A stretch of DNA of 39,490 nt from Sebaldella sp. (GCA_018058425.1 JAGOZX010000024.1:1-39490); one strand, 5' to 3'; numbered from the stretch's first letter, positions 24,490-33,948 are shown. Notes: generated by a model not told the origin, from the letters alone. Made by a program: numbers and translations.

Positions 24490-27400
24490 AACCAAAACCA
24501 ACCCCTATATTATTTGTAATATATTCTTTATTTATTTCTAAATTATAAGTAGTGTTTACTAATAGTCTATCTGTTATATGCCTTGTATAATTTAGGCCTA
24601 CAACTGCACTTAGTTTACTCATCTCTAGACCAGGCAGAGAATAATCAACATCTGGAGCCACTAAAAAGTTTGCATCTCTATCTTTGTAAAAATCATTATA
24701 AAAATAAACTAATCCCATTTCTGCTTTAAAATTTGATTTTACATTTTTTCTTTCATATACTACCCCTGCTCTATTTACAATAGAATCATTTGTTTCAGGA
24801 TTTATATTTAGAGTATAACTCGAATCTCCTTCTTCTCTTATTTCTGGATACTTATTACTTAGATATTCTAAAGTTCCATAAATCTTTATTTTCTGAGCAT
24901 TATCAATGATAAATTCTGTATCCATACCTATTCCTATATCCATAGTTGTAGTGTCGTAGTCTGTTGTTATTTGATCTCCTATACCAAAATTTCTTTTCAC
25001 ATCTCTTTGGTGTAAGCCGTATGATCCCCAAATACCAGTTCCTACCCTATCTTTTTTGGTATAAGCACTTAAATTCCCAATATATGACATTATATCCTCA
25101 TCATTATCGTATACTTTATTTTTTTTATAAGTAACATCTGAATTCATAAGACTGTAATCAAGTGAAATTATAGTATTTTCTGTTATTTTCTTTTTAATCC
25201 CACCCTCAATTCCTTCTGAAACATATTCAAATCCTGCATTTTTATCTCTTCCACCATAATAAGAACCATAAGAAAAATTTGGTTTTACATAAATCGAGTT
25301 TGAAATCTGTCTGTTATGTATATATTCCATATCATCTATATTTTTCATAAAACTATTTTTCACTAAACTTTGAGCTAATAATATATCTACATTTGAGTAT
25401 GGATAGTCATTTATAGAAAATCCGAATCCATCTGGAACATAACCACCATTCCTTGTTAGTACCAATGACATATTAGTTCCATCAGGAGATAACTCATAAC
25501 CTCCAATCCATCCAGGAAGTACATCATTAACAGATACATTTTCTGTCCCACTTATTTGATTATTTGTATAAACGTTCTCTACAACTATTTTGTCACTCTT
25601 AGTCAAATATATTTCTTCTTTAGGAACATATATGAACTGTCCATCTATTTTTAATGAGTTAGCAGTTACAGTCCCTGTCATATCCTTAGTTGGTCCTACT
25701 TCTAAAACTAACATTCCATTTTTATTTATAACAAAGTTACCACTTTTAGTTTCAGAATTATTCACTTCATCTGGTCTGCTCTTTGAATCATCTGGAGTAC
25801 TTAATTCTATTTTACTGCTTAATTGAAAGTCTCCTGAGTCTACATACATGTGGGAAAAAGTTCTGATATTATAGTCTATATTGTGATTATAACTAGTAGG
25901 ATTATCTGGGTTGTCTATAAATCTTAATGTATTTCTTCCATCCCATCCATCTATCAATCCCTTAGTTTCCGAATCATCACTTATAATTACTTCTGAATCA
26001 TCTTGTCCTGCTAATATTGCCAGCCCACTTTCTGTATTATAATGTTCTATTACCCCAAACTGCTCTATTGTTCCAGAACCAAGAAGTACCATGCCCGCAT
26101 TATCTCCACTATTAATAAATATTTCTCCGTTATTTACTAATGTTGAACCACTATCTCCCTGCATCGCATAGTTCTCTGTTCCATTCTCCAGTGTTATTGT
26201 TCCTTTATTCACAGCTGTTTTTATATTTCCTCTTGCATGTACTGCTCTTGAACCGGTTTCACTATCTATTAACACATTTCCTGTACTAAATACATTTGTA
26301 GAATTTATATAATCTGTGTCAAATGCTAAATTATTTTTTCCTCCTACTTTTAAAGTACCATCATTATTTATACTTATATCTGAATTTTCATAATAAATTC
26401 CAATATTTTCTTCACCATTTACTTCTATACTTCCGTTATTTTCCAGTGAGTTTTTTTCATATTCTGAATGGATTCCATAATTATACTTATCCTGTACTAT
26501 TATCTCTCCATTATTTATCAGCTTTTTCCCACCTGTGTCATGTTCCATCTCAGACGCCTCTATACCATCTTTTAAGGCTGCGTTATACGCCTGTCCTCCT
26601 ACTATTACTTTTCCATCATTCTTTGCCTCTAGTATGCCTTTTTTGGCTGATGCAGCATAACTTTTATATGCTTCACCACCAATTATTACATTTCCTGTTG
26701 ATTTTACTTTTTTATCTATTGATTCATCTACCTCAAACGCTAAGCCCTGTGTTCCATTTAATAATATTGTTCCAGTATTTATAACATTGTCATCATTCGA
26801 TAATTGTGTATACCTTATTCCTGTACTATTATAACCAGATACATCTATTATTCCTTCATTTATGATTTCATCTACTTTTATTCCTACCATCCCATATGAT
26901 AGACTTTCCTCGATACTTATCTTCCCTTTATTTATTAATTCTCCAGAGTTTTGCGATGACATACCTAAAAAATTACTTCCCTTACCTATAATTTCCCCTG
27001 TTTCTCCATTTTCTAAACGCCCTCCATCATAAGATACTAGAGCCTTATTTATATTACCAGTTCCTATTATCTGTCCATTATTAATTATTTTTCCATCTGC
27101 ATTCCCTTTTAATCCAGAAGCAAGACGACCTTCTAATGATATTAATCCATTATTTGTTATTTGTCCCGTTCCAGTTAAAGTCATTCCTGTGGACTCATCA
27201 CTTGGAGCAAATATATCATTACTAGAACCTGAAGCTTTAATATTTATTACACCATTATTTTCTCCGACTCCTGTATTTACTTTTATTCCTGACATTTCCA
27301 CAAACTTATTCTCTAAAGTTATTGTTCCACTATTTATCGCTGTCCCACTATTTGTAAATAATCCAATAGACCCATTTGCATTTAATGAAATATTTCCTGT

Positions 27401-27796
27401 ACCAGCTTTTAATTCAATTACACTATTTTCACTATAGATTCCATAGCCACCTGTTCCACTATCATTAACAGTTTTATAGGTTAAGTTTCCTTCATAAGTA
27501 ATTTTTCCACTTCCAAGTTCTACTTTTATTCCGTAAAAACTCATGTTATTATTGTCGCTTCCTGTCATATTTATGTCATCAGATATAGTTAAATCTGCTG
27601 GATTATTATAGTTGACTCCAGAAACATCTATATTTTCATTCCCAACATTTGTAACATCATTAGTTGCAGTTAATAGTGAAGTTGACCTACTCTTTAATTT
27701 ACTTTCACTAACTTCCTTTTTTCTTATTTCTTTTTCTGTATTAGCATTAACGATATTAGCAACTAATATACAGGCTAGAAATAATTTTTTCTTCAA
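24479..27796 (-). CDS. Type Va autotransporter adhesin-like protein
   Basis: 1105 residues. Signal peptide MKKKLFLACILVANIVNA; then a passenger (about 20-800) of degenerate repeats of the type NNGEIxxxG / NxGTIxLxN (for example LVNNGEIFINSGDNAGMVLL), which predict a right-handed beta helix. The C-terminal autotransporter barrel (about 840-1105) ends in NIGVGFGYEF with terminal aromatic Phe. No cysteine-rich or protease motif was seen, so an adhesin or surface-layer role is inferred. The passenger has no TpsA-type secretion domain, so it need not use the neighbouring TpsB. Second gene of the operon, 40 bp after the chaperone. Confidence 0.88.
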   Translation of the reverse strand: MKKKLFLACILVANIVNANTEKEIRKKEVSESKLKSRSTSLLTATNDVTNVGNENIDVSGVNYNNPADLTISDDINMTGSDNNNMSFYGIKVELGSGKITYEGNLTYKTVNDSGTGGYGIYSENSVIELKAGTGNISLNANGSIGLFTNSGTAINSGTITLENKFVEMSGIKVNTGVGENNGVINIKASGSSNDIFAPSDESTGMTLTGTGQITNNGLISLEGRLASGLKGNADGKIINNGQIIGTGNINKALVSYDGGRLENGETGEIIGKGSNFLGMSSQNSGELINKGKISIEESLSYGMVGIKVDEIINEGIIDVSGYNSTGIRYTQLSNDDNVINTGTILLNGTQGLAFEVDESIDKKVKSTGNVIIGGEAYKSYAASAKKGILEAKNDGKVIVGGQAYNAALKDGIEASEMEHDTGGKKLINNGEIIVQDKYNYGIHSEYEKNSLENNGSIEVNGEENIGIYYENSDISINNDGTLKVGGKNNLAFDTDYINSTNVFSTGNVLIDSETGSRAVHARGNIKTAVNKGTITLENGTENYAMQGDSGSTLVNNGEIFINSGDNAGMVLLGSGTIEQFGVIEHYNTESGLAILAGQDDSEVIISDDSETKGLIDGWDGRNTLRFIDNPDNPTSYNHNIDYNIRTFSHMYVDSGDFQLSSKIELSTPDDSKSRPDEVNNSETKSGNFVINKNGMLVLEVGPTKDMTGTVTANSLKIDGQFIYVPKEEIYLTKSDKIVVENVYTNNQISGTENVSVNDVLPGWIGGYELSPDGTNMSLVLTRNGGYVPDGFGFSINDYPYSNVDILLAQSLVKNSFMKNIDDMEYIHNRQISNSIYVKPNFSYGSYYGGRDKNAGFEYVSEGIEGGIKKKITENTIISLDYSLMNSDVTYKKNKVYDNDEDIMSYIGNLSAYTKKDRVGTGIWGSYGLHQRDVKRNFGIGDQITTDYDTTTMDIGIGMDTEFIIDNAQKIKIYGTLEYLSNKYPEIREEGDSSYTLNINPETNDSIVNRAGVVYERKNVKSNFKAEMGLVYFYNDFYKDRDANFLVAPDVDYSLPGLEMSKLSAVVGLNYTRHITDRLLVNTTYNLEINKEYITNNIGVGFGYEF

Positions 27797-27836
27797 TGTT
27801 CTACCTCCTAAGTTTTATCTTTAAATAATAAATAAT

Positions 27837-28322
27837 TTAATAAAGTAAAACTATATCTTCTATTTTATATTCATTTGTTATTTCATTAATTTTTTCTTTT
27901 AATAATTTCTCTTTCTTAGCATCTGTTATTAATTTTTTTAATTCCTCTTTAGCATCACTATACTTAATTCCTTTTAATTTTGCTCTATTTTGATCAAATG
28001 CATTTTTAGTTTCCTCATCAGTTACATTTACATCTAATTTTTTCATATACTCACTTAAATAAAATTCCATTTCTGTATTTTCTAATAAAGTTCTTAATTT
28101 TTGCTTTTCTTCATCTGTATATTTTTCTTCCATTGACTCATTTAAAATAGCTTTCTTTACCAAATAGTTTTTCTTTTCTTCACCTTTTTTCATATTTTTT
28201 AAAATATTTTGATCATTTATAGACAAGTGTAATTCCTTTTTTACTATATCTGACTTTAGCTGACTACTTAGTAATAACAGTAAAATTAAATAAAAAAAAT
28301 AATTTTTATAATAATATTTCAT
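27837..28322 (-). CDS. SurA/PrsA-like periplasmic chaperone without PPIase domain
   Basis: 161 residues. N-terminal hydrophobic segment YYYKNYFFYLILLLLLSSQL is a signal peptide. The mature part is helical and reads like the SurA N-terminal domain: LSEYMKKLDVNVTDEETKNA, then DAKEELKKLITDAKKEKLLK and a short final strand EYKIEDIVLLY. No parvulin domain is present. As first gene of the operon it probably escorts the autotransporter across the periplasm. Family match is by pattern, not by search. Confidence 0.6.
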   Translation of the reverse strand: MKYYYKNYFFYLILLLLLSSQLKSDIVKKELHLSINDQNILKNMKKGEEKKNYLVKKAILNESMEEKYTDEEKQKLRTLLENTEMEFYLSEYMKKLDVNVTDEETKNAFDQNRAKLKGIKYSDAKEELKKLITDAKKEKLLKEKINEITNEYKIEDIVLLY

Positions 28323-28640
28323 ATTTCCCCTTTCTTAACTATAATAAATAGTAAATTTCTCTGAAATTCCATATCAGTATCTCTACTATAGTGTCTATGC
28401 ATACTAGCATAATGCCATTATTTTTTCATGCTAATTTTTTCCATTTTTTTTTATATTTTTTCCTATTTTATCATTTTCAAAATATCTCCCTATTCATATT
28501 TATTTTTTCATTACTTCAAAGTGGTTAAATATCACTTTTTTACAAAATAGTAAAAAAAAAATCTTTTTGCTTTCCACTTATTAAAAAATGATATATACTA
28601 ATTATATAAATATTTTTTATATTTAGAGAAAGGAAAAATT
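28323..28640. promoter_or_regulatory. Divergent promoter region of the autotransporter operon and the AraC gene
   Basis: No gene. It contains nested palindromes: TAGCAT/ATGCTA arms at 28405-28410 and 28428-28433 enclosing ATAATGCCATTAT (28409-28421). It also contains an A10 tract (28552-28561) and a possible rightward promoter TTTCCA (28571-28576)/TATACT (28594-28599) for the AraC gene. The palindromes are candidate AraC-protein sites. Confidence 0.4.
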
Positions 28641-29587
28641 ATGAAAATTAGTATAGAAAGCTTCTTTTCTAATGATTATAAAATTATTGAAGAAAAGACT
28701 TATGATAATGAGATCATTTATCATTTTATAGGAAAAAAAATGAGGTTGGGTATATTAAGAGGCAAATTATTTCTGAAGATATTGAAATAATCAAAGTAGA
28801 TTTGAATTTCGAAAACTATTATAAAATTAAAAATACAATATGGGATGACTGCTTTATTTTCAGAATTATAGAAAGTGGAAATGTAAAAGTAAAGGCAAAA
28901 AAGGAAGAGCATGTTCTCACTGCAGGTTCAATTTTATTATCACATTTCACAGAAAAAATAACAGAGATTGTAGAATTTGAAAGTGTAATAGAACAAAAAT
29001 ATCTTATCTTAGTGATAAGAGATGAGTATCTGAAAAAAATATCAAATGATTATACTTTCCAGAAAATGATTTCTCAATTATCTGGAAAAAACTCTATTCA
29101 ACAAAATAATATATTAAAGGATATTCCTATTAATTCCAAAGAAATTATAAAAATGCTTATTCTATATGAGAAGTATCAAAATAAAGATTTATTAATTTAT
29201 GCAAAAATTCATGAACTTATCTACTTGCTTTCTAATTTATTTACAACACAAAATATAATAAAAAAAACAGATAATTTTTTAACAGATGTAATAGACATAA
29301 TCAATGAAGAGCATAGTAATCCAGACCTTTTAGATATTTTACCTCAAAAATTTTTTATCAATAAAGTTGATTTTCGCAGAAGGTTTAAAGATGGGATTGG
29401 TATGGGAACACATGAATACATAAAAAAAATAAGAATGGAAAAAGCCTATGATTTATTATTAGATGGTAATAGTAAAGTTTTTGAAATTTCTGAATCTGTT
29501 GGATACAAAAGTTATGGTTATTTTTCAAAGATTTTTTATGAACATTTTGGAATTTTTCCTAAGGATGTTAAAAAACATACTCCTTAA
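28641..29587 (+). CDS. AraC-family regulator, frame interrupted at an A8 tract
   Basis: ATG at 28641 has AGAAAGGAAAAATT in front. The first frame (MKISIESFFSNDYKIIEEKT, on to HFIGKK) runs into GGAAAAAAAATGAGG at 28731-28745 and stops at TAA (28788-28790). One added A (or a -1 slip) joins it to NEVGYIKRQIISEDIEIIKV, which runs without stop into the rest of the protein. The full product is about 315 residues: a cupin-like sensor half, then an AraC helix-turn-helix (about 225-312; RRRFKDGIGMGTHEYIKKIR, and SVGYKSYGYFSKIFYEHFG). Without slippage only a TTG-started version from 28802 could be made. It probably regulates the divergent autotransporter operon. Confidence 0.8.
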
Positions 29588-29664
29588 TTATTTCTAAAAA
29601 TATAGTTAATCACTATACTAGTTATAAAAAATGGATAAATTACTTAATTAATTATTTTCATAAT

Positions 29665-29702
29665 AAAAAAACAAGACCTGTGTAAATATCTTGTTTTTTT
29701 AT
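29665..29702. terminator. Bidirectional terminator between AraC and DKNYY genes
   Basis: Stem AAAAAACAAGA / TCTTGTTTTTT with a 13-nt loop; the two flanking genes converge. Confidence 0.8.
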
Positions 29703-29707
29703 TTTTT

Positions 29708-30130
29708 CTAATTTTCTAATTTATATATACCTGCCCAAACATCATCAGCTAAATAAGTTCCATTTTTATCTTTAAACTCCACTACATAAGGAGAAAAGCA
29801 ATGTTCTGCTGTTGTATTTTTAAGTTCATTCTCATACATCATTGATGTGACTTCAAATGTTTTAGCATCAATATCTGTCATAATTTTCCCTCTAAAATAT
29901 ACATGATTCTTGTCTTTTCCAAACCCTCTTTGATCTAGAGATACAAATGTTTTAAAATCTGTCTTTTTTATTTCTTTCCACTCATCATTTTTAGGTTTTC
30001 CAAACCATATTCCCTCATAGTAAAATATCTTATTATCTCTTTTTTCATATCCAGAAAAATTACAAGATGTTGAAAATCCAAATTGAAAAAATACAAACAT
30101 TCCTAATAAAATTAATAACTTTTTTTTCAT
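29708..30130 (-). CDS. Exported DKNYY-family protein
   Basis: 140 residues with a signal peptide (MKKKLLILLGMFVFFQFGFS). The central stretch FGKDKNHVYFRGKIMTDIDA followed by KTFEV is the DKNYY repeat; an earlier degenerate copy is KRDNKIFYYEGIW. Two cysteines (TSCNF, EHCFS) could form a disulfide. DKNYY proteins are secreted or envelope proteins of unknown function, common in Fusobacteria. Single gene. Confidence 0.75.
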   Translation of the reverse strand: MKKKLLILLGMFVFFQFGFSTSCNFSGYEKRDNKIFYYEGIWFGKPKNDEWKEIKKTDFKTFVSLDQRGFGKDKNHVYFRGKIMTDIDAKTFEVTSMMYENELKNTTAEHCFSPYVVEFKDKNGTYLADDVWAGIYKLEN

Positions 30131-30264
30131 TCTTCCACTCCTTAACTAATTTTAGATATTATACCATGTTTTATCTAAATTACATAAAAACCTATATTTT
30201 TAAAAGATCAAATTTTGAATATTTACTTTGTTATTAAATCATCTTTTTAAAACTTCCTACCTAA

Positions 30265-30927
30265 TTATTTATGTTTAATCTCTGGCATATTCCCAACTAA
30301 TCCATTATGAATGCCATTCGTAATTTTTTCTTTTTGTGATGGGTGAACCATTAAAAATTTATTTATTTTAGAAACTAACACATTAGATACTTTAGAACCT
30401 TCTAATAATGAGTTCGTTCCTCTAATTAAAGCAACTAAAGTCATAAATCCTTCTTCTTGTACTGTACAAGGGCTATAGTGTAGCGTAGTTCCATATAGTT
30501 CTACTGCCTGACCTTTACTTAAATAAAAGTATTCTACTTTTGAAGTATCATATTGATTATTTTGAATATCTTGTAATCTTCCAAGAATTAAAATACAATC
30601 TGTAACAGCTATAGTTACCTCACTTCCTTGGTGATATTCTACTCCAGTTAATTGCGTGTTATTACCACAGCAAAAACCTAATTCTATTTCAATTCCACCA
30701 TAAACATTCATTCTTAATTCTTCTGTAATTGGAAAAGATTCAAGAGCTTTAACACTAGCCTCATACATATTTCCAGTTTTTGGTATGATAATATTTTCTT
30801 CAGAATATTTAATAATTTCATTAAAATCAAAATCACTTAATATTTTCCCATAAGTTTGAAAAACTTTATCATCAACACTCTTTAATTTTACTTCAGGATT
30901 TAACTCCTTTATTTTTTCTATACTCAC
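30265..30927 (-). CDS. DUF4867 (cupin-like) protein
   Basis: 220 residues, cytoplasmic. YGKILSDFDFNEIIKYSEE, YGGIEIELGFCCGNNTQLTG, VEYHQGSEVTIAVTDCILIL, ELYGTTLHYSPC and VALIRGTN match the DUF4867 pattern I know. The conserved EYH...E and TLHYSPC motifs would fit a cupin metal site. Members often lie near sugar catabolism genes; here gapA is the neighbour upstream, separated by a terminator. Function unknown. Confidence 0.7.
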   Translation of the reverse strand: MSIEKIKELNPEVKLKSVDDKVFQTYGKILSDFDFNEIIKYSEENIIIPKTGNMYEASVKALESFPITEELRMNVYGGIEIELGFCCGNNTQLTGVEYHQGSEVTIAVTDCILILGRLQDIQNNQYDTSKVEYFYLSKGQAVELYGTTLHYSPCTVQEEGFMTLVALIRGTNSLLEGSKVSNVLVSKINKFLMVHPSQKEKITNGIHNGLVGNMPEIKHK

Positions 30928-31115
30928 TACTCACCTCTGTATTTTTTTCTTAAAATTATAAGTTAATTTCTTTTATAATTATATCATAACTTTTGTATTT
31001 AAATATAGGTATTTATGTGTTTTTAGCTTTTTAATACTTTATTTTCAAATCTATAAAATCTTTGTAACTTATATCTTAGTGATCTTTCATGCTATTGATA
31101 TTATACTAATTATAA

Positions 31116-31165
31116 AAAGGCTAACATAGATTTAAGCAATTGGCTAAAATTATGTCAGCTTTCTT
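31116..31165 (-). terminator. gapA terminator
   Basis: On the minus strand AGCTGACATA pairs with TATGTTAGCC (one wobble) across a 22-nt loop, then TTTTTATAA. Lies 34 bp past the gapA stop. Confidence 0.6.
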
Positions 31166-31198
31166 TTATTATCTAATTATAGTTTAAAGATTTTGATC

Positions 31199-32215
31199 TT
31201 AGCCTCTTTTTATTGATACAAAGTATTCAGCTAATCTTACTAACTGAGCAACATATGACATTTCATTATCATACCAAGCTACTGTTTTTACTAGTTGTTT
31301 TCCATTTACATCTAATACTCTTGTTTGTGTAGTGTCAAATAATGAACCGTAATGAATTCCAATAATATCTGATGATACTATTTGATCATCTGTATATGAA
31401 AAACTTTCATTTGATGCTGCTTTCATTGCATTATTTATTTCTTCTACAGTTACATTTTTTTCAAGCACTGTTGTTAATTCTACCAAAGAACCTGTAATTA
31501 CAGGAATTCTTTGTGATACTCCATCTAGTTTTCCTTTTAATTCTGGAATAACATCCCCAATTGCTTTAGCTGCACCAGTTGTAGATGGTACAATATTTGC
31601 TGCTGCTGCCCTTGCTCTTCTAAAATCTCCTTTTCTATGTGGAGAATCTTGTGTATTTTGATCATTTGTGTAAGCGTGAAGTGTTGTCATCAAACCTTCT
31701 ATTATTCCATATGAATCATGTAATACTTTAGCCATAGGAGCTAAACAATTAGTAGTACAAGATGCTCCTGAAATAATCTCCTCTGTTCCATCCAAGCTCT
31801 CATGATTTACACCCATAACAATAGTTTTTAGGCTTCCTGTTGCTGGCGCAGATATAACTACCATTTTAGCTCCAGCTTTTATATGTGCTTCGGCTTTTTC
31901 TTTATCAGTAAAAAATCCTGTTGATTCTATTACAAGATCTACACCTAACTTTTTCCATGGTAAATTTACTGGATCTTTTTCTGCATAAACATCTATACTC
32001 TTACTGTCAACAATTATTGAGTTTTCATCTATTTTTACCTTATCGGCTTTTTTATATCTTCCTTGTGCTGAATCATATTTTAGTAGATGTGCTAACATAT
32101 CTACATTTGTTAAGTCATTTATTGCTACAATTTCAAACTCTGGTTTTTCTTCCATTAGTCTAAATACTAATCTTCCAATTCTTCCAAAACCATTAATGGC
32201 TACTCTAATTTTCAT
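31199..32215 (-). CDS. gapA: Glyceraldehyde-3-phosphate dehydrogenase, type I
   Basis: 338 residues. N-terminal Rossmann motif [12 protein letters not shown]; Asp34 in AINDL indicates NAD rather than NADP. The catalytic Cys153 lies in SGASCTTNC and His180 in TTLHAYT. Glycolytic conversion of glyceraldehyde-3-phosphate to 1,3-bisphosphoglycerate in the cytoplasm. AGGAGGAAAA precedes the ATG. It follows a TetR gene by 42 bp on the same strand, so it is probably controlled from the TetR promoter at 32913-32941; this is unusual, since gap genes are normally with pgk or a CggR-type regulator. Confidence 0.95.
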   Translation of the reverse strand: MKIRVAINGFGRIGRLVFRLMEEKPEFEIVAINDLTNVDMLAHLLKYDSAQGRYKKADKVKIDENSIIVDSKSIDVYAEKDPVNLPWKKLGVDLVIESTGFFTDKEKAEAHIKAGAKMVVISAPATGSLKTIVMGVNHESLDGTEEIISGASCTTNCLAPMAKVLHDSYGIIEGLMTTLHAYTNDQNTQDSPHRKGDFRRARAAAANIVPSTTGAAKAIGDVIPELKGKLDGVSQRIPVITGSLVELTTVLEKNVTVEEINNAMKAASNESFSYTDDQIVSSDIIGIHYGSLFDTTQTRVLDVNGKQLVKTVAWYDNEMSYVAQLVRLAEYFVSIKRG

Positions 32216-32257
32216 AATTTTTCCTCCTAAATAAATAGATATTTATAATTAATTTTT

Positions 32258-32863
32258 TTATTTTTCAACTTCAAAAGTATTTATTAGATTCTCTAAGCCT
32301 GAAACCGCCTGATGAAAAGCCTCTATTGAATTTTCAGCTTTAGCAAGAACATATCCGCCTTGTATAACTGCTACTATCATTGAAGCGGCTTCATAGGAAT
32401 TAATCTCTTTTTTTAATTCCCCACTTAACTGTCCTTCTGTTATTATTTCAGAAATACTTTGTATCAGCCATTTAAAAGTTTCATTTAACGGCTCTCTTAA
32501 CTCATTTCTTTCTATTACATCAGAATCCTGGGTTAAACTACCTATTTTACAGCCTTTTAGTATATTTTCATCTCTTGGAAATAATATGTAACTTTTTATT
32601 TTCTGTAGTGATGTTTTCTCTCTATCTAAAAATATTAATTCATTTTTTGACTGCAACTCATTTATATTACGTTTAATAGCTTCTAATGCCAAGTCAGCTT
32701 TGGATGAAAAATGATGATACATACTTCCTTGACCAACATCAGCCCTTTTTTGTATCAGTTTAGGACTTGTTCCACTATATCCTTTTTCCCATAATAGGTC
32801 TCTCATATTTTCTATTAATTTCTCGCGAGAATCATTTATTTTTTTTTCATTTTTATCTTTCAT
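32258..32863 (-). CDS. TetR/AcrR-family regulator upstream of gapA
   Basis: 201 residues. Helix-turn-helix about 12-60: LIENMRDLLWEKGYSGTSPK, then IQKRADVGQGSMYHHFSSKA. The C-terminal part (FPRDENILKGCKIGSLTQDS, and IVAVIQGGYVLAKAENSIEA) resembles the LmrA/YxaF-type TetR subgroup. A 16-bp palindrome between its -10 box and start codon is a very probable operator, giving autorepression and control of gapA. Confidence 0.88.
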   Translation of the reverse strand: MKDKNEKKINDSREKLIENMRDLLWEKGYSGTSPKLIQKRADVGQGSMYHHFSSKADLALEAIKRNINELQSKNELIFLDREKTSLQKIKSYILFPRDENILKGCKIGSLTQDSDVIERNELREPLNETFKWLIQSISEIITEGQLSGELKKEINSYEAASMIVAVIQGGYVLAKAENSIEAFHQAVSGLENLINTFEVEK

Positions 32864-32884
32864 TTTTTCTCCTTTTATAAAAAA

Positions 32885-32900
32885 TACATACTAGTAGGTA
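32885..32900. promoter_or_regulatory. TetR operator
   Basis: TACATACTAGTAGGTA, a 16-bp palindrome with one mismatched pair (core TACTAGTA), about 5 bp after the expected transcription start of the TetR-gapA unit. Confidence 0.7.
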
Positions 32901-32912
32901 CAACATAAATAT

Positions 32913-32941
32913 AGTATACAATACTTTATTATTTTTATCAA
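32913..32941 (-). promoter_or_regulatory. TetR-gapA promoter
   Basis: TTGATA (32936-32941), 17 bp, TATACT (32913-32918) on the minus strand. Confidence 0.65.
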
Positions 32942-33238
32942 ACTTTATTTCAATAAATCTGAAAATAGATTTCTAACTTTTATATTTAAAGGCCTACAAA
33001 TCTATATCACAATCTTTTGTTTTCCTATTTAATTTTATTTACTCTTACAGCTTTTAACTACCTTCTACTCTATCATATTTTATACTAAATATTAAATTAT
33101 TTATTTCATTTTTTATCTATTGTTAACATATTAAATTAAAAAATAAAATAGATTTTTAAATTTAATTTTTGACTTTTTATTTTAAGTAAGATAGAATGAG
33201 TTATAAATTAAAAAATTATGTAGTTATATTTTTAGGAG
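32942..33238. other. Intergenic, AT-rich, with one rightward promoter
   Basis: Apart from the promoter TTGACT (33169-33174), 17 bp, TAGAAT (33192-33197), which gives a leader of about 35 nt for the next gene, I see nothing in it. Confidence 0.5.
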
Positions 33239-33796
33239 GTGTTTAAAATAGTACGTAGATTTACAAAAAAAGAAATGATAAAACAAATAAAAAACTATTA
33301 TTCAGAAAACCCAGACATGACTATGGAAAGCTTTAACAATGATAAAAAAACATACTCAGTGAATGCTATCATAAAAAAGTTTGGTACATGGGAAAATGCC
33401 CTAGAAAAATCAAGAATATATAAGAAAGCAAAGAAAAGAATCCCAAGAGAAACAATAATCGAACATCTAAAAGAACATTACTCAAAAAACTCATACATAA
33501 CATCAGTAAGCTTTCAAGAGGACAGGACTGTATGCTCAACCGCTCCTGTTATAAGAGAGTTTGGCACATGGAATAATGCCCTGATAGCAGCCTCTATATA
33601 CAGAGAAAGAAACCTTACAAAGAAGGAAATAATTAGCCAGCTGAAGAGACATTACTCAAAAAGATCAGCTAAAACATTTAAAAGTTTTGATGAAGACAAG
33701 ACTGTATGTTCATATCGTACTGTCTTTAGAACATTTGGTTCGTGGAAGAATGCTTTAATTGAGGCAGGCATAAAAAAAGAGAAAAAATCAGACTAA
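33239..33796 (+). CDS. Three-repeat homing-endonuclease-associated (HNH-type) repeat protein
   Basis: About 182-185 residues made of three units: residues 9-58 (ending FGTWENALEKSRI), 62-113 (FGTWNNALIAASI) and 115-172 (FGSWKNALIEAGI). Each has a basic helix, a SF..D....S turn and the FG(T/S)W..AL signature. No nuclease domain. Start is uncertain: the GTG at 33239 overlaps the strong AGGAGG (33234-33239), whereas the codon at normal distance (33248) is ATA; the next ATG (33275) would cut into repeat one. Relative of the protein at 19697-20602. A good promoter lies upstream. Confidence 0.65.
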   Translation: MFKIVRRFTKKEMIKQIKNYYSENPDMTMESFNNDKKTYSVNAIIKKFGTWENALEKSRIYKKAKKRIPRETIIEHLKEHYSKNSYITSVSFQEDRTVCSTAPVIREFGTWNNALIAASIYRERNLTKKEIISQLKRHYSKRSAKTFKSFDEDKTVCSYRTVFRTFGSWKNALIEAGIKKEKKSD

Positions 33797-33902
33797 AGAT
33801 CTATGGTAACATTTATAGGTCTTTTTTTATAATCTAGTATTATTTTTCTCACTATTCTTTCTATAATAAACTTATTTTTGATAATCTTCTTATTAACAAA
33901 AA

Positions 33903-33940
33903 AACCTTCTGTAATTTCTTTATCACAGAAGGTTTCTATA
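33903..33940. terminator. Terminator after the Nfn gene
   Basis: Stem AACCTTCTGT / ACAGAAGGTT with a 12-nt loop, 14 bp past the stop; the A-rich flank at 33897-33902 gives the U-tract on the minus strand. Confidence 0.75.
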
Positions 33941-33948
33941 TAAATATA

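Noticed and set aside
26323..26784. Open frames of up to 153 codons on the plus strand opposite the autotransporter, and similar ones opposite other genes
   Set aside because: Their composition (Leu/Phe/His/Ser strings), missing ribosome sites and position exactly antisense to well-supported genes mark them as shadows.
24479..27796. Reading the large exoprotein as the TpsA partner of the TpsB pore
   Set aside because: It carries its own C-terminal autotransporter barrel and no N-terminal TPS domain.
28802..29587. AraC gene starting at TTG 28802
   Set aside because: There is no good ribosome site, and the open frame continues upstream to the A8 tract, where it joins an ATG-started frame with a proper ribosome site.
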